In this document: piece by piece, positions 17,394-26,627 of the stretch
Layout of the letters: every line of letters starts with the position of its first letter
Numbering within the stretch: the stretch's first letter is position 1
From: Staphylococcus warneri
Lineage (GTDB): Bacteria > Bacillota > Bacilli > Staphylococcales > Staphylococcaceae
NCBI RefSeq assembly: GCF_900636385.1
Contig: NZ_LR134269.1
Span: 62,001 to 126,000, forward strand
Reading direction: 5' to 3'
Length of the DNA stretch: 64,000 nt
The notes under the pieces: model-generated
What the model saw: the letters and a program-made list of their open reading frames with translations, nothing else
What the model was told of the DNA's origin: nothing
Database searches by the model: none
Made by a program: the position numbers and the translations under genes

Positions 17394-18305
17394 ATGACAA
17401 ATAAAGTCGTTATTCTAGGATCTACCAATGTGGATCAATTTTTAACAGTTGAGCGCTACGCTAAACCAGGGGAAACATTACATGTAGAAGAGGCACAAAA
17501 ATCATATGGTGGCGGTAAAGGAGCAAACCAAGCCATTGCAACGGCACGTATGAAAGCTGATACGACATTCATTTCCAAAGTGGGCAATGATGGATTAGCA
17601 CAGTTTATGTTTGAAGATTTTAAAGCAGCAGGTATGAATATTGACTATATTTTAGAATCCGAAACAGAAAAGACTGGCCAAGCCTATATTACAGTGGATG
17701 CACAAGGCCAAAATACGATTTATGTCTATGGTGGTGCAAATATGGCGATGACACCAGATGACGTGAAAAGTGCGAAAGCAGCAATTGTCGATGCAGATTT
17801 CATTGTGGCACAATTAGAAGTACCAGTTCCGGCAATTATAGAAGCATTTAAAGTTGCGAGAGCGGCAGGTGTGACGACCGTCTTAAACCCCGCACCAGCC
17901 AAAGAGATTCCTCAAGAGTTATTAGAATTAATCGATGTGATTGTACCAAATGAATTTGAAGCTGAAATATTATCAGGTGTACCAGTCACAGATGAAAAAT
18001 CAATGGCACAAAATGCAGATTACTTCTTAAGCTTAGGTGCCAAAGTCGTGATTATTACATTAGGTGAACAAGGCACATACTATGCGGTTGAAAATGATTC
18101 CGGCCTAGTACCAGCGCAAAAAGTAAAAGCTATTGATACAACAGCAGCAGGCGATACGTTTATCGGTGCCTTTGTCAGTCGCTTTAATATGAAAGAACGT
18201 AATTTAGTTGAGGCTATCGACTTTGCCAATAAAGCCGCATCACTAACAGTTCAAAAGTCAGGGGCACAAGCCTCTATACCATTAGCAGAAGAAGTTCAAT
18301 TATAG
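17394..18305 (+). CDS. rbsK: RbsK, ribokinase
   Basis: A 303-residue PfkB-family kinase phosphorylating ribose at O5 with ATP. The N-terminal VVILGSTNVDQFLTV and YGGGKGANQAIATARM (substrate-binding GGGKGANQ) are followed by the C-terminal AIDTTAAGDTFIGAFV, which has the anion hole and catalytic Asp. It is the last gene of rbsUDK and is followed by two hairpins. Confidence 0.92.
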   Translation: MTNKVVILGSTNVDQFLTVERYAKPGETLHVEEAQKSYGGGKGANQAIATARMKADTTFISKVGNDGLAQFMFEDFKAAGMNIDYILESETEKTGQAYITVDAQGQNTIYVYGGANMAMTPDDVKSAKAAIVDADFIVAQLEVPVPAIIEAFKVARAAGVTTVLNPAPAKEIPQELLELIDVIVPNEFEAEILSGVPVTDEKSMAQNADYFLSLGAKVVIITLGEQGTYYAVENDSGLVPAQKVKAIDTTAAGDTFIGAFVSRFNMKERNLVEAIDFANKAASLTVQKSGAQASIPLAEEVQL

Positions 18306-18313
18306 ATATGATA

Positions 18314-18354
18314 AATCCCATTCCAGCTGGTTTCAGTTAGAATGGGATTCTTTA
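18314..18354 (+). terminator. Terminator of the rbs operon
   Basis: AATCCCATTC (18314-18323) pairs with GAATGGGATT (18340-18349), followed by CTTTAG. Confidence 0.7.
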
Positions 18355-18370
18355 GTGCAAAAGCATAAAT

Positions 18371-18427
18371 AATCCCTTTTGGTAGCATCGTCGTATCGAA
18401 TCGACCATCTATCAAAAGGGATTGTTT
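18371..18427. terminator. Second hairpin between convergent operons
   Basis: AATCCCTTTTG (18371-18381) pairs with CAAAAGGGATT (18413-18423), loop about 31. Its T-rich flank (GTTTCATTT) is on the plus strand; it may also end the minus-strand amidohydrolase transcript. Confidence 0.55.
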
Positions 18428-18486
18428 CATTTATATTTGAATTTAATCGCAAAATGTATCGCTAGTCAATCACTAAAGTAATTGTA

Positions 18487-19455
18487 TTAAGAGTGGTGAT
18501 GGTTTAACTGATAAAACTCAATAGCATTACCTCTTAAAATACCGTCAATTGTGTCTGGATCAATATCACTGTTTTTAATATAGTCTACACCACGTGTATA
18601 TTTCTCGTCTTGGAAGTAAGGGAAGTCTGACCCCATCATGAGCTTATCCTTACCGAATGTATCAATGGTATTGATTAAAGAAGGTTCATGGAAATTAGCA
18701 GTATCATACCAAAATTGGCGATTTAATACTTCATATGGATCAATATTAAAGGCATTCCAGTCTTCGTAATTGTCTTTAATACGAGTCATGAAGAATGGTA
18801 AAGCGCCACCTAAGTGTGAAATATGGAATTTGATATTTGGATACTTTTGTGGAATCTCATTTTTAATTAATTGTAACGTAATGAATGTAGATTCTAATGG
18901 TGCACCAATCACCCATTCTAATTGATAGTCGTTCACGAGTGGACTTTGGGCACCGCAACCAGTTGGATGAATATAAAGTGTTGCATTTAATTCGTTCATA
19001 GCTTCGAAGAAAGGTTCGAATTGTTTATCGGCAACTGACACTTTATCTTTCACAATAGTTGGAATCGCAATACCTACAAAGGCATCTTTTTTAAGTAGTT
19101 CTTGTGCTTCTTTAATAGCTTGATCGACATATGGAAGTGACACTGCACCATATGCTAAGAAACGGTCTGGGTATTGTTGAACCAATGATTCATATAAATC
19201 GTTAATCTCTTGTGCACTTTGATGTGCTTCTTCTTTTGTACCCCATTGTGGTGATTGTGGTGTGGCAGAAATGATTTGCATATCAACGCCAGCATCGTCC
19301 ATCATTTTAAAGCGCTTGTCTAGATCTTCTTTAGAGGCAGATTGATTAATCCCTTTAGCAACTTCTGTTCCTTGACTACCTAATTTGCCTAATTTCTCTA
19401 AATAGTCTTCACTCCATAAATGTGCATGTGTATCAATCGCTTTTGCATTTGACAT
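18487..19455 (-). CDS. Amidohydrolase-2 family (ACMSD-like)
   Basis: A 322-residue TIM-barrel metal enzyme. The HxH pair is His10/His12 (AIDTHAHLW). The inner ligands fit LYIHPTG and FHISHLGGALPFF, and the catalytic Asp lies in MMGSDFPYFQ. It belongs to the same broad family as the gene at 12432 but is a different branch with low visible similarity. The predicted role is hydrolytic or decarboxylating, substrate unknown. A strong AAAGGAGGA site precedes the ATG. The DoxX gene lies upstream on the same strand with a 66-base gap, so they may be co-transcribed. Confidence 0.8.
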   Translation of the reverse strand: MSNAKAIDTHAHLWSEDYLEKLGKLGSQGTEVAKGINQSASKEDLDKRFKMMDDAGVDMQIISATPQSPQWGTKEEAHQSAQEINDLYESLVQQYPDRFLAYGAVSLPYVDQAIKEAQELLKKDAFVGIAIPTIVKDKVSVADKQFEPFFEAMNELNATLYIHPTGCGAQSPLVNDYQLEWVIGAPLESTFITLQLIKNEIPQKYPNIKFHISHLGGALPFFMTRIKDNYEDWNAFNIDPYEVLNRQFWYDTANFHEPSLINTIDTFGKDKLMMGSDFPYFQDEKYTRGVDYIKNSDIDPDTIDGILRGNAIEFYQLNHHHS

Positions 19456-19521
19456 ATGATTGTCCTCCTTTAATTAAATGACTATATTAAATATTTATCC
19501 AGTTTTAAAAAATATAATCTT

Positions 19522-19893
19522 TTATTGACGACGATTTAAACTTAAAACTTCGATTAAGCTAAGGACATTTAACATGAAGAATTTAGAAGCGGCTTTGGCA
19601 CCTTGGTGACCATGTCCTGCTTTATAGTGATTGTAGATTGCTGTACCCATCACGATGTTAATCATTAAAGTACCCATAACGACTAATTTTTGGCCAAGTT
19701 TGCCTAAAATTGAGCTAAATAAAAAGATAGAACCTACAAATTCGAATAATCCTGCTAATCGCATTGAACGACGTGATAATCCGAATCCTTCTTTAAATTG
19801 TTGTGCCATAGCATCGTCATTTTTTACTTTTGGTAAACTACTTTTAAAAATTTCTTTTCCTACATATGCGTTAATAACATGTCTTAGTAACAT
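19522..19893 (-). CDS. DoxX-family membrane protein
   Basis: A 123-residue protein with about three or four hydrophobic segments. The block RSMRLAGLFEFVGSIFLFSSIL and LVVMGTLMINIVMGTAIY fit the DoxX/DoxD-like family. Some relatives act in oxidoreductase complexes that handle thiol stress, but the role here is unknown. I set the start at the ATG at 19893, eight bases after AGGAGG; a GTG at 19902 overlaps that ribosome site. Confidence 0.75.
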   Translation of the reverse strand: MLLRHVINAYVGKEIFKSSLPKVKNDDAMAQQFKEGFGLSRRSMRLAGLFEFVGSIFLFSSILGKLGQKLVVMGTLMINIVMGTAIYNHYKAGHGHQGAKAASKFFMLNVLSLIEVLSLNRRQ

Positions 19894-19925
19894 GCTTAAC
19901 ACCTCCTATTAAATAATATTAAAGA

Positions 19926-21335
19926 TTAGTGTGTTGTATTTGATTGTCTTTTTTCTGAGAAAAGTGCAATGAATGCACCTATCAGTGCTACAAAGGCAAC
20001 GATATAAAATGTTATATCTAGGCCATGGATAAGACCGGCTGCACCGTGTAATGGTGAAAGGTGACCGAAACCAGTCATGAGTGTTACAAGTATACCTGTA
20101 CCGATAGCTGCTGAAATTTGGCGAATTGTATTATTCATTGCCGTTCCATGCGCAATCAAGGATACAGGTAAAGCGTTTAATGCTTGTGTAGTCATTGGTG
20201 TCATAATCATAGAATTACCTAACATCAAGATGGAGAATGTCACAATGACATACAATGCTGATGTCTGTGGATTGAACTGTGCCATGAATAAGGCACCTAT
20301 CATAATCAATAACATGCCAGTGATACTTAAACTTCGGCCGCCAACACGGTCGTATAATTTACCAGTAACAGGCGACAACAAGCCCATGACGAGTCCACCA
20401 GGTAATAAGATGAGACCAGATTCTAAAGGTGACCAATGCATCATGGTTTGCATGTATATAGGTAAAATAGTCAAATTACCGATAAAGAGTACAAACATTA
20501 ATACAATTAAAGTCATCGAAATGGTGAAACTACGGTATTTAAATACTCTAAATTCGAGTAACGGTGAAGGTAGTTTCAACTGACGACGTATAAATAGCGC
20601 AAGTATAATGATGGAAATGATGATCGTCACGTAAACGGATGGATGTGAACAACCAAGGTTACCGGCTGAACTAAAGCCGTAAAGTAAACCACCAAATCCT
20701 AGTGTAGACATGATGACTGACAAGATGTCTAACGAAGGTTGTTGTGTCTCGGTAATATTTTTCAAATATAAAAAGCCGAAAATAGCGTCAACCACACTAA
20801 TTAAGAGCACGACTAAAAATAGATAGCGCCAATCGAATAGGTGGATGAACCAACCTGCTGCTGTAGGACCAATCGCAGGTGCAAAGCCTATGACAAGACC
20901 GAAGATACCCATTGCCATACCACGTTTTTCAACAGGAAAAATAATGAATAATAGTGTTTGAGATAATGGCATTAAAATACCTGCACCTAACGCTTGAATA
21001 CTACGACCCACTAATAATAATGGGAAATTAACACCCAACATACAGATTAAAGAACCAAGTATTAAACAGGTCGCAGCCGTAAAGAATAGTGTACGTAATG
21101 AAAATCTCTCAATTAAGTAGGCTGTGACAGGAATCATAATACCGTTCACTAACATAAAGATGGTCGTTAACCACTGTGCCGTACTACTTGATATCGCAAA
21201 GTCCTTCATGACCTCTGGCAATATCGTTGTAAGTAACGTTTGGTTTAAGACACCAATAAAAGCACCAATCATCATGACCGCAATCATTAAATTACGTTGT
21301 TTTATATTTAAATGTGATGGTTGTGTCTGAGTCAT
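19926..21335 (-). CDS. DHA2-family MFS multidrug efflux pump (14 helices)
   Basis: A 469-residue drug:H+ antiporter of the EmrB/QacA group. Helix 1 (IAVMMIGAFIGVLNQTLLTTILPEVMKDF) is typical, as is the TTIFMLVNGIMIPVTAYLIERF block. The loop LVGRSIQALGAGILMPL is motif B (R in helix 4) and MGIFGLVIGFAPAIGPTAAG is motif C of antiporters. The ATG at 21335 follows AAAGAGGTGA; an upstream in-frame ATG at 21365 has no such site. It is divergent from the N-acetyltransferase/TetR pair. The pump promoter contains a TetR-type inverted repeat (21383-21396), so the TetR at 22288 is a likely repressor. Confidence 0.88.
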   Translation of the reverse strand: MTQTQPSHLNIKQRNLMIAVMMIGAFIGVLNQTLLTTILPEVMKDFAISSSTAQWLTTIFMLVNGIMIPVTAYLIERFSLRTLFFTAATCLILGSLICMLGVNFPLLLVGRSIQALGAGILMPLSQTLLFIIFPVEKRGMAMGIFGLVIGFAPAIGPTAAGWFIHLFDWRYLFLVVLLISVVDAIFGFLYLKNITETQQPSLDILSVIMSTLGFGGLLYGFSSAGNLGCSHPSVYVTIIISIIILALFIRRQLKLPSPLLEFRVFKYRSFTISMTLIVLMFVLFIGNLTILPIYMQTMMHWSPLESGLILLPGGLVMGLLSPVTGKLYDRVGGRSLSITGMLLIMIGALFMAQFNPQTSALYVIVTFSILMLGNSMIMTPMTTQALNALPVSLIAHGTAMNNTIRQISAAIGTGILVTLMTGFGHLSPLHGAAGLIHGLDITFYIVAFVALIGAFIALFSEKRQSNTTH

Positions 21336-21374
21336 AATTTCACCTCTTTTCTTAAATGGAATCAACTATCACTT

Positions 21375-21404
21375 ATTTTATTCGGAATGCGTTCCGTTTG
21401 TCAA
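21375..21404 (-). promoter_or_regulatory. Efflux-pump promoter with TetR-type operator in the spacer
   Basis: On the minus strand TTGACA (21399-21404) and TAAAAT (21375-21380) are 18 bases apart. Between them lies CGGAA-TGCG-TTCCG (21383-21396), a 5-bp inverted repeat with a 4-base centre in the style of QacR/TetR-family operators. A repressor bound here would sit between -35 and -10. Confidence 0.7.
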
Positions 21405-21471
21405 ATTTATGAATTCAATATAATATAGATAGTGTTAAAAAACGAAAAAAGTAAAAAGGAGATGCTTAGTA

Positions 21472-22257
21472 ATGAATATTGAAGGTCTTGAAAAATATTT
21501 AAATATAGATCCAAATAAATATAATGAACCAAGCTTAGAAGCATTAAATTATTATTTAAAACGATATATGTTAACAGTGCCTTTTGAAAATATAGATGTT
21601 CAAAATGGTGTGAGAATATCAGTAGAAGTAGATGATATCTATGAAAAAATCGTTAATCACCAACGTGGTGGTTTCTGTTATGAAATGAATCACTTCTTCA
21701 AAGCGTACTTAGAAGCAAAAGGCTTCACAGCAAATATGGTATCTGCAACTATTCATACACCAGGGGGCGGACGTAGTCTTAAAGGCTCTCATATGTCATT
21801 AATCGTGCCGATTGATGGTGTCAATTATGTCGCTGATGTCGGTTATGGTGACTTGCCAATAAGTGCTATGCCAATTAATAATCAAGATAGTGATGCAATC
21901 ATTGAGGATATTAACGGAGAATATCGTGCCATTTATGTAAATGATAACTTATTCTACATTCAAAAATGGAAAGACAATGAGTGGGATACAGAATACGAAG
22001 CTGAGTTAGAACCTAGAGACATTCATTATTTTGATTACAATATCGAATACAATCAAACTAATCCTAATTCTACATTCGTTAAACGTTTGCTCGTTACAAT
22101 GTCTAAATCATATGGTCGTGCGACAATGTCTCAAAATAATTTAACGTTAACGAAACAAAGAGATAAAGAAAAATATGATGTGACAAGTGAAAATTATCGT
22201 CAATTTTTAAAAGAAGAATTCAATTTAGATGTTAAAATTAATAGATTAGAACCATAA
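21472..22257 (+). CDS. Arylamine N-acetyltransferase (NAT)
   Basis: A 261-residue cytosolic enzyme transferring acetyl from acetyl-CoA to aromatic amines or hydrazines. The full catalytic triad is visible: Cys69 in QRGGFCYEMN, His107 in KGSHMSLIV and Asp122 in ADVGYGD. The N-terminal LTVPFENIDVQNG is family-typical, and length is standard. A AAAAGGAGATG ribosome site precedes the ATG. The TetR gene begins 30 bases after its stop, making a likely two-gene detoxification operon divergent from the pump. Confidence 0.9.
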   Translation: MNIEGLEKYLNIDPNKYNEPSLEALNYYLKRYMLTVPFENIDVQNGVRISVEVDDIYEKIVNHQRGGFCYEMNHFFKAYLEAKGFTANMVSATIHTPGGGRSLKGSHMSLIVPIDGVNYVADVGYGDLPISAMPINNQDSDAIIEDINGEYRAIYVNDNLFYIQKWKDNEWDTEYEAELEPRDIHYFDYNIEYNQTNPNSTFVKRLLVTMSKSYGRATMSQNNLTLTKQRDKEKYDVTSENYRQFLKEEFNLDVKINRLEP

Positions 22258-22287
22258 AAGGGAGCACATCATTTGGAAGGGGATAAG

Positions 22288-22860
22288 ATGACCAATCAAC
22301 GGAAAAAACGTAGTGATGCAACGCATAACAAAGCAATCATCTTACAGACAACGACCCAATTATTAGCACAGGGTGAAGATATTAGTGAGATGAATATGTC
22401 GGAAATCGCGAAGAAAGCTGGCGTGGGTGTAGGCACTTTATATCGTCACTTTGAAAGTAAATCGTTACTATGCCAAGCGATGATGGATGAAAAGGTTCAT
22501 GATATGTTTGATGAAATGGATACGTTCCTTCATCAGCATCAAGATGCGTCTGTGAGGGATAAAATATATGGTATTTTATCTATTTATTTAGATTTAAAAG
22601 AGGCAAACTTTAATGTCCTAAATTTTATTGAGAAATCAAATTCTCAACATCAGTCAATGATTAATATTCTGTTTTATGAACAACTGAAAGAATTGATTAA
22701 AGACCAGTTCACTAGTCAGCAACAGACCCAAGATTTAGAGTTTAAGATTAATTTGATGCTAAACTCATTTTCATCAGATTTCTATTACTTTGCCAAACAT
22801 GATCAACAACTGACTAAAGACCAATTTTTAAGCCGTTTATTAGATATATTTATAGGATAG
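22288..22860 (+). CDS. TetR/AcrR-family regulator
   Basis: A 190-residue repressor. Residues 10-55 form the HTH: HNKAIILQTTTQLLAQGEDI, then the recognition region IAKKAGVGVGTLYRHFESKS. The C-terminal ligand domain is all-helical and poorly conserved. The ATG at 22288 is chosen because GGAAGGGGAT lies just upstream; a TTG at 22273 overlaps that site. It most likely binds the operator at 21383-21396 and controls the divergent pump and the NAT gene. The inducer is unknown. Confidence 0.85.
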   Translation: MTNQRKKRSDATHNKAIILQTTTQLLAQGEDISEMNMSEIAKKAGVGVGTLYRHFESKSLLCQAMMDEKVHDMFDEMDTFLHQHQDASVRDKIYGILSIYLDLKEANFNVLNFIEKSNSQHQSMINILFYEQLKELIKDQFTSQQQTQDLEFKINLMLNSFSSDFYYFAKHDQQLTKDQFLSRLLDIFIG

Positions 22861-22907
22861 ACAAAAGCTTCTGAGTGAAACAGAAATATAGATAGCCCTT
22901 AAATTTA

Positions 22908-22955
22908 ATTGTAGCCTGAGACATTAATTTATGTCCCAGGCTACAATTTTTATAA
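22908..22955. terminator. Bidirectional terminator (TGGGACA-type repeat relative)
   Basis: ATTGTAGCCTGAGACAT (22908-22924) pairs with ATGTCCCAGGCTACAAT (22931-22947), flanked by A and T runs, between convergent genes. The GGGACA/TGTCCC core is shared with the repeat at 10348. Confidence 0.85.
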
Positions 22956-22971
22956 GTCGTATGATAGATTG

Positions 22972-24057
22972 TTAAACTTTGCGATAACGTTTAAGTCCGA
23001 GGATATTTAAAATGATAAATATTATAATGAAAATGAGAAGAATTAGAACATCAAACCAAATATCAGACCAACCTTGTCCTTTAATCATAATGTTTGTTAA
23101 CGCATCTCCTGCGTATCGTAATGGGAATAAATAACCAATGTTAGCTAACCAAGGTGTCATATTTTCTAGAGGGAAAATACCAGAAAAGAACACTTGTGGA
23201 ATGGCAACAATAGGTATAAATTGAACCATTTGAAACTCTGAATTAGCAAATGTTGAGATGAAAATGCCCATCACTAATGCCGTAATGGCTAATAAAATAT
23301 TAATGAGTAAGACATACCAAAGACTACCCGCTAGGTTGATATTTAATAAATAGATTGAGAACAGAACGATAATCAATGTTTGAATAATAGCAAAGATACC
23401 GTAACCAAGTAAATAACCAAAAACAATTTCACTTCGTCTAATTGGCGTAGCAAGCACGCGTTCTAACGTTCCGGTTGTGCGCTCGCGTAATAAGGCGATG
23501 CCTGAAATAAGAAAGACGAATAAAAAGACAAAGAATCCCATCAAAATAGGGAACATTTTATCGAAATAGTTACTATCCTTATCCCCATATAAATAACTAT
23601 GATCTAGTTGGATATCATTAGTATCTTTATTTTTGGCTGCTTGTGGCATTGAATTCATTACTTTTTTAATATCATTCATTTTATCTTTTTGAATAGATTG
23701 ATGTACTAACTGTTTAACTGAACCAGATTTACTTGGATCTTCATTGGTATAAGTGACATGTAAAGTCTGATGATCTTGATATATAAAAGCATCTAAGTGA
23801 TTGTCTTCTATTTTAGCTTTAACATTTTGATTAGAATCAAAGTGCTTGAATGACACATCATCATTTTTCATATGGTCAGTTATTTTAGTGGATACAGAGT
23901 TGGCGATGCCAATATTTAAAGTAGTGTCTTCATCAGAATTAAAGATAAAGTACATTAAAGTTAGTACTAATAAAGGTGCTAAAAACATAAGCGCTAGTGT
24001 ACGTTTGTCTCTAAGTAATTCTATAATGACACGTTGAATCATTGCTAAAAGTTTCAT
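22972..24057 (-). CDS. ABC-2 type exporter permease
   Basis: A 361-residue membrane protein. Residues 15-35 form the first helix (TLALMFLAPLLVLTLMYFIF), followed by a long extracytoplasmic domain of about 150 residues. Five helices follow (from FPILMGFFVFLFVFLISGIALL to the C-terminus). RERTTGTLERVLATPIRRSEIVFGYLLGY is the diagnostic ABC-2 loop. With the ATPase gene whose stop overlaps its start it forms a YhaP/LinK-like drug or sodium exporter. Substrate unknown. Confidence 0.85.
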   Translation of the reverse strand: MKLLAMIQRVIIELLRDKRTLALMFLAPLLVLTLMYFIFNSDEDTTLNIGIANSVSTKITDHMKNDDVSFKHFDSNQNVKAKIEDNHLDAFIYQDHQTLHVTYTNEDPSKSGSVKQLVHQSIQKDKMNDIKKVMNSMPQAAKNKDTNDIQLDHSYLYGDKDSNYFDKMFPILMGFFVFLFVFLISGIALLRERTTGTLERVLATPIRRSEIVFGYLLGYGIFAIIQTLIIVLFSIYLLNINLAGSLWYVLLINILLAITALVMGIFISTFANSEFQMVQFIPIVAIPQVFFSGIFPLENMTPWLANIGYLFPLRYAGDALTNIMIKGQGWSDIWFDVLILLIFIIIFIILNILGLKRYRKV

Positions 24058-24782
24058 TAATGTTTAACCTCCTCTGCTTTAATAAAGACCTCTTCAATTG
24101 TGTTAACATTGAATTGTTGTTTTAACTCATCAGGTGTGCCTAATGCGAAAAGCCGCCCTTCTACAATTAGCCCAATTTTGTCGCAACGTTCAGCTTCGTC
24201 CATAACGTGTGTTGTGACGATGACACTTTTCCCTTGTTGCGTTAATGATTTTAATTGTGACCATATTTGTTGTCTTAGTTTAGGGTCAATACCGACAGTT
24301 GGCTCATCTAATATAATTAAATCTGGATTAGATAACAAAGTAATTGCTAACGACAATCTGCGTTTCATTCCACCAGAAAATGCATTAATGGTTTTATTGA
24401 GTGTACCTTCTAAATTGACTAATTTCATATTTTGATCAATACTTTGTGCTAATTGTTGGCCTTTTAAACCACTTAAATGACCAAAAAATGTAAGATTTTG
24501 TTTAGCAGTTAAATTTTCATATAGAGCATCAGTTTGTCCCATGTAACCAATATGACTTAATACGCCTCGATTAGGCATACTATGGTTGAAGACTTCCGTA
24601 CTACCTGCATTTAATGTTTCCATACCGAGCAGACATTTAATGGTCGTCGTTTTACCTGAACCACTAGGCCCTATTAGTCCCAAAAGTTCTCCTTTGTTAA
24701 TGTCTAGACTGATTTGGTCTAAAACTTTATGTTTATCATAGGATTTTACTGCGTCTGTGAGTGATGCAATCGTATGCGCCAT
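24057..24782 (-). CDS. ABC transporter ATP-binding protein
   Basis: A 241-residue ATPase partner of the ABC-2 permease. It has Walker A GPSGSGKTT (residues 38-46), a Q loop (MGQTDALYENL), the signature FSGGMKRRLSLA, Walker B LIILDEPTVGIDP and the switch His (VTTHVMDEA). The start at 24782 follows AAGGAGG with eight-base spacing; the in-frame ATG at 24806 precedes that ribosome site. Its end overlaps the permease start by one base. The divergent TetR gene at 24923 probably controls the pair. Confidence 0.9.
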   Translation of the reverse strand: MAHTIASLTDAVKSYDKHKVLDQISLDINKGELLGLIGPSGSGKTTTIKCLLGMETLNAGSTEVFNHSMPNRGVLSHIGYMGQTDALYENLTAKQNLTFFGHLSGLKGQQLAQSIDQNMKLVNLEGTLNKTINAFSGGMKRRLSLAITLLSNPDLIILDEPTVGIDPKLRQQIWSQLKSLTQQGKSVIVTTHVMDEAERCDKIGLIVEGRLFALGTPDELKQQFNVNTIEEVFIKAEEVKH

Positions 24783-24922
24783 ACTGTGTACCTCCTTATT
24801 TGACACTGTGTTTAATTACTGTATATTCAATATAAATCAATTTTCGACAATTGCACGTGTCAATTTGGAATAATCAGACACATGAGATATAAATGTTCAA
24901 TAATGTTATGGAGGCGACACAA

Positions 24923-25483
24923 ATGAACGAAGAAACCATGGATAAACGTGTGTATAAAACATTAACCAAAATTGAAAAAAGTATGGTTACACTACTAAAC
25001 GTTAAATCTTATGATGACATCAGTATTAAAGATATTTGTGATGAAAGTGGCATTAGTAGGGGAACGTTTTATCAACACTATAGAGATAAAGATGACTTTT
25101 TATTTCAATATCAAAAAGCCATGATGAAAAAAGGGAAACGTCGATTGACACAAATTCAATTTGAGGAACGACGTCAATTCTTTGAACACGCGTTAAACTT
25201 TTGGATTAATGAAGGAGAATTATTACTTTTATTGTTAAGGGATAATGGCGCTTATATTGTCCACCAAGCCATAAAAAAGAATTTACAACAAAACATTGAC
25301 GTCCGTTTGGTGCCTATTATGAATACTCAAGCACTTACAAATAAAGAAAAATATTTTTTAATTATATTTATGAGTAATGCGGTCTTTGGTGTGTTACAAG
25401 ATTGGGTGCAAAGAGGGAGACAGGAATCGCCAAAAGAAATATCACTCATGATAGATAAGGTTTTTAATACGGTGTTTGTTTAA
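24923..25483 (+). CDS. TetR-family regulator
   Basis: A 186-residue regulator. The N-terminal HTH reads KSYDDISIKDICDESGISRG then TFYQHYRDKDDFL. The C-terminal half (TetR_C type) has a hydrophobic stretch KYFLIIFMSNAVFGVLQDWV. The start at 24923 follows GGAGGCG; the earlier in-frame ATG at 24893 lacks a site. It is divergent from the ABC exporter genes. GTGTC and GACAC half-sites at 24857-24861 and 24877-24881 in the shared promoter region are a weak operator candidate. Confidence 0.85.
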   Translation: MNEETMDKRVYKTLTKIEKSMVTLLNVKSYDDISIKDICDESGISRGTFYQHYRDKDDFLFQYQKAMMKKGKRRLTQIQFEERRQFFEHALNFWINEGELLLLLLRDNGAYIVHQAIKKNLQQNIDVRLVPIMNTQALTNKEKYFLIIFMSNAVFGVLQDWVQRGRQESPKEISLMIDKVFNTVFV

Positions 25484-25507
25484 CACATTTTTACATTATT
25501 TTAGTGA

Positions 25508-25549
25508 ATCGGTAGTGTTTCATTGTATATGAAACATTATCGATTTTTA
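25508..25549 (+). terminator. Rho-independent terminator
   Basis: A 16-bp stem with two G-U pairs (25508-25523 with 25529-25544), followed by TTTTT, ends the TetR transcript before the cnt promoter. Confidence 0.8.
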
Positions 25550-25613
25550 ATTTTTTAAAATTATTTATAATCCCACTTTTATATCATCTTATCCCCATTC
25601 ATGATTTATTAAA

Positions 25614-25691
25614 TGAAAATTATTATCATTTATATTGACAATATGATTCTACTCGTATATTATCTTCTTTAAATCGTAACCGTTACGATTT
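25614..25691 (+). promoter_or_regulatory. cnt operon promoter with Fur box and Zur box
   Basis: TTGACA (25635-25640) and TATTAT (25658-25663) are exactly 17 bases apart. Upstream, TGAAAAT-T-ATTATCA (25614-25628) matches the 7-1-7 Fur consensus with one mismatch. Downstream of the -10, AAATCGTAAC and GTTACGATTT flank a single C (25671-25691), a perfect inverted repeat of the staphylococcal Zur type. Control of cnt by both Fur and Zur is known in S. aureus, and this arrangement gives a direct physical basis for it here. The rest of 25484-25787 holds nothing else I can identify. Confidence 0.88.
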
Positions 25692-25787
25692 GTTTTGTGC
25701 AATTGTTTTGAGAATTAGGATAGGTTGATTTGAAAACCAACATATCCATCGAAATTCAAAAGAATATACAACATTAAGGAGCGTCGT

Positions 25788-26627
25788 ATGAATCGACAAG
25801 TGATTGAATTTTCCAAGTATAATCCATCAGGGAATATGACCATACTTGTTCATTCACAACATCATCCAAGCGACTACGCCAAGATTGCGAATCGATTAAT
25901 GGCGTCGACACATGTATGTTGTGAGCAAGTAGGATTTATTGAATTTAACAATCTAAATCATGGGGATGATTGTCGATTAGTAATGAGCGGAAATGAATTT
26001 TGTGGTAATGCGACTATGTCATACATGCATTATTTACAAGAGCATCAACGATTAACGGCACAACAATGTCATTTGAATGTATCTGGTTGTGATGATGTAG
26101 TGCCTTGTACTATCCATGGTCACCAGCAGTACGAGGTAGGCATGCCACAAGCACAACACGTCACAACTGAATATTTACATATTGCACAGCATATGTGGCA
26201 AGCGATCAAGATTACATACGAATCATACGTACATTATGTGATTCCAATCGAAGAGATCACAGCAACATTCAAACAACAAGTGGCACAATTTGTGCGTGAA
26301 CAACAATGGGACGAACAGTATAAAACCATTGGTATCATGTTATTTAATGTTCAAGTTCAATATTTACACCCGTTAATATACATACCAGAAGTAAAGAGTC
26401 TGATTTGGGAAAATAGTTGTGGTTCTGGTGCAGCTTCGATTGGTGTATTTCACAATTATCAAAGTCAACAGTCATGCGAAGATTACATCGTTTATCAACC
26501 AGGTGGCAGTATTTCAGTGACATCTACATATTGTTCTGAAAACGGATATCGCACTTCTATTAAAGGTCGTGTATCAACTGTTGCTAGAGGACAAGCTTAT
26601 ATAGAAGAGGAGACGATGACCCATTGA
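25788..26627 (+). CDS. cntK: CntK, histidine racemase of staphylopine synthesis
   Basis: A 279-residue enzyme of the diaminopimelate epimerase fold. It converts L-His to D-His for the metallophore staphylopine. The two-base catalytic cysteines are visible as Cys72 in GNEFCGNAT and Cys211 in [11 protein letters not shown]. Like other CntK proteins it starts [19 protein letters not shown]. An AAGGAG ribosome site precedes the ATG. It is first in cntKLMABCDFE; its stop overlaps the cntL start by one base. Confidence 0.93.
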   Translation: MNRQVIEFSKYNPSGNMTILVHSQHHPSDYAKIANRLMASTHVCCEQVGFIEFNNLNHGDDCRLVMSGNEFCGNATMSYMHYLQEHQRLTAQQCHLNVSGCDDVVPCTIHGHQQYEVGMPQAQHVTTEYLHIAQHMWQAIKITYESYVHYVIPIEEITATFKQQVAQFVREQQWDEQYKTIGIMLFNVQVQYLHPLIYIPEVKSLIWENSCGSGAASIGVFHNYQSQQSCEDYIVYQPGGSISVTSTYCSENGYRTSIKGRVSTVARGQAYIEEETMTH

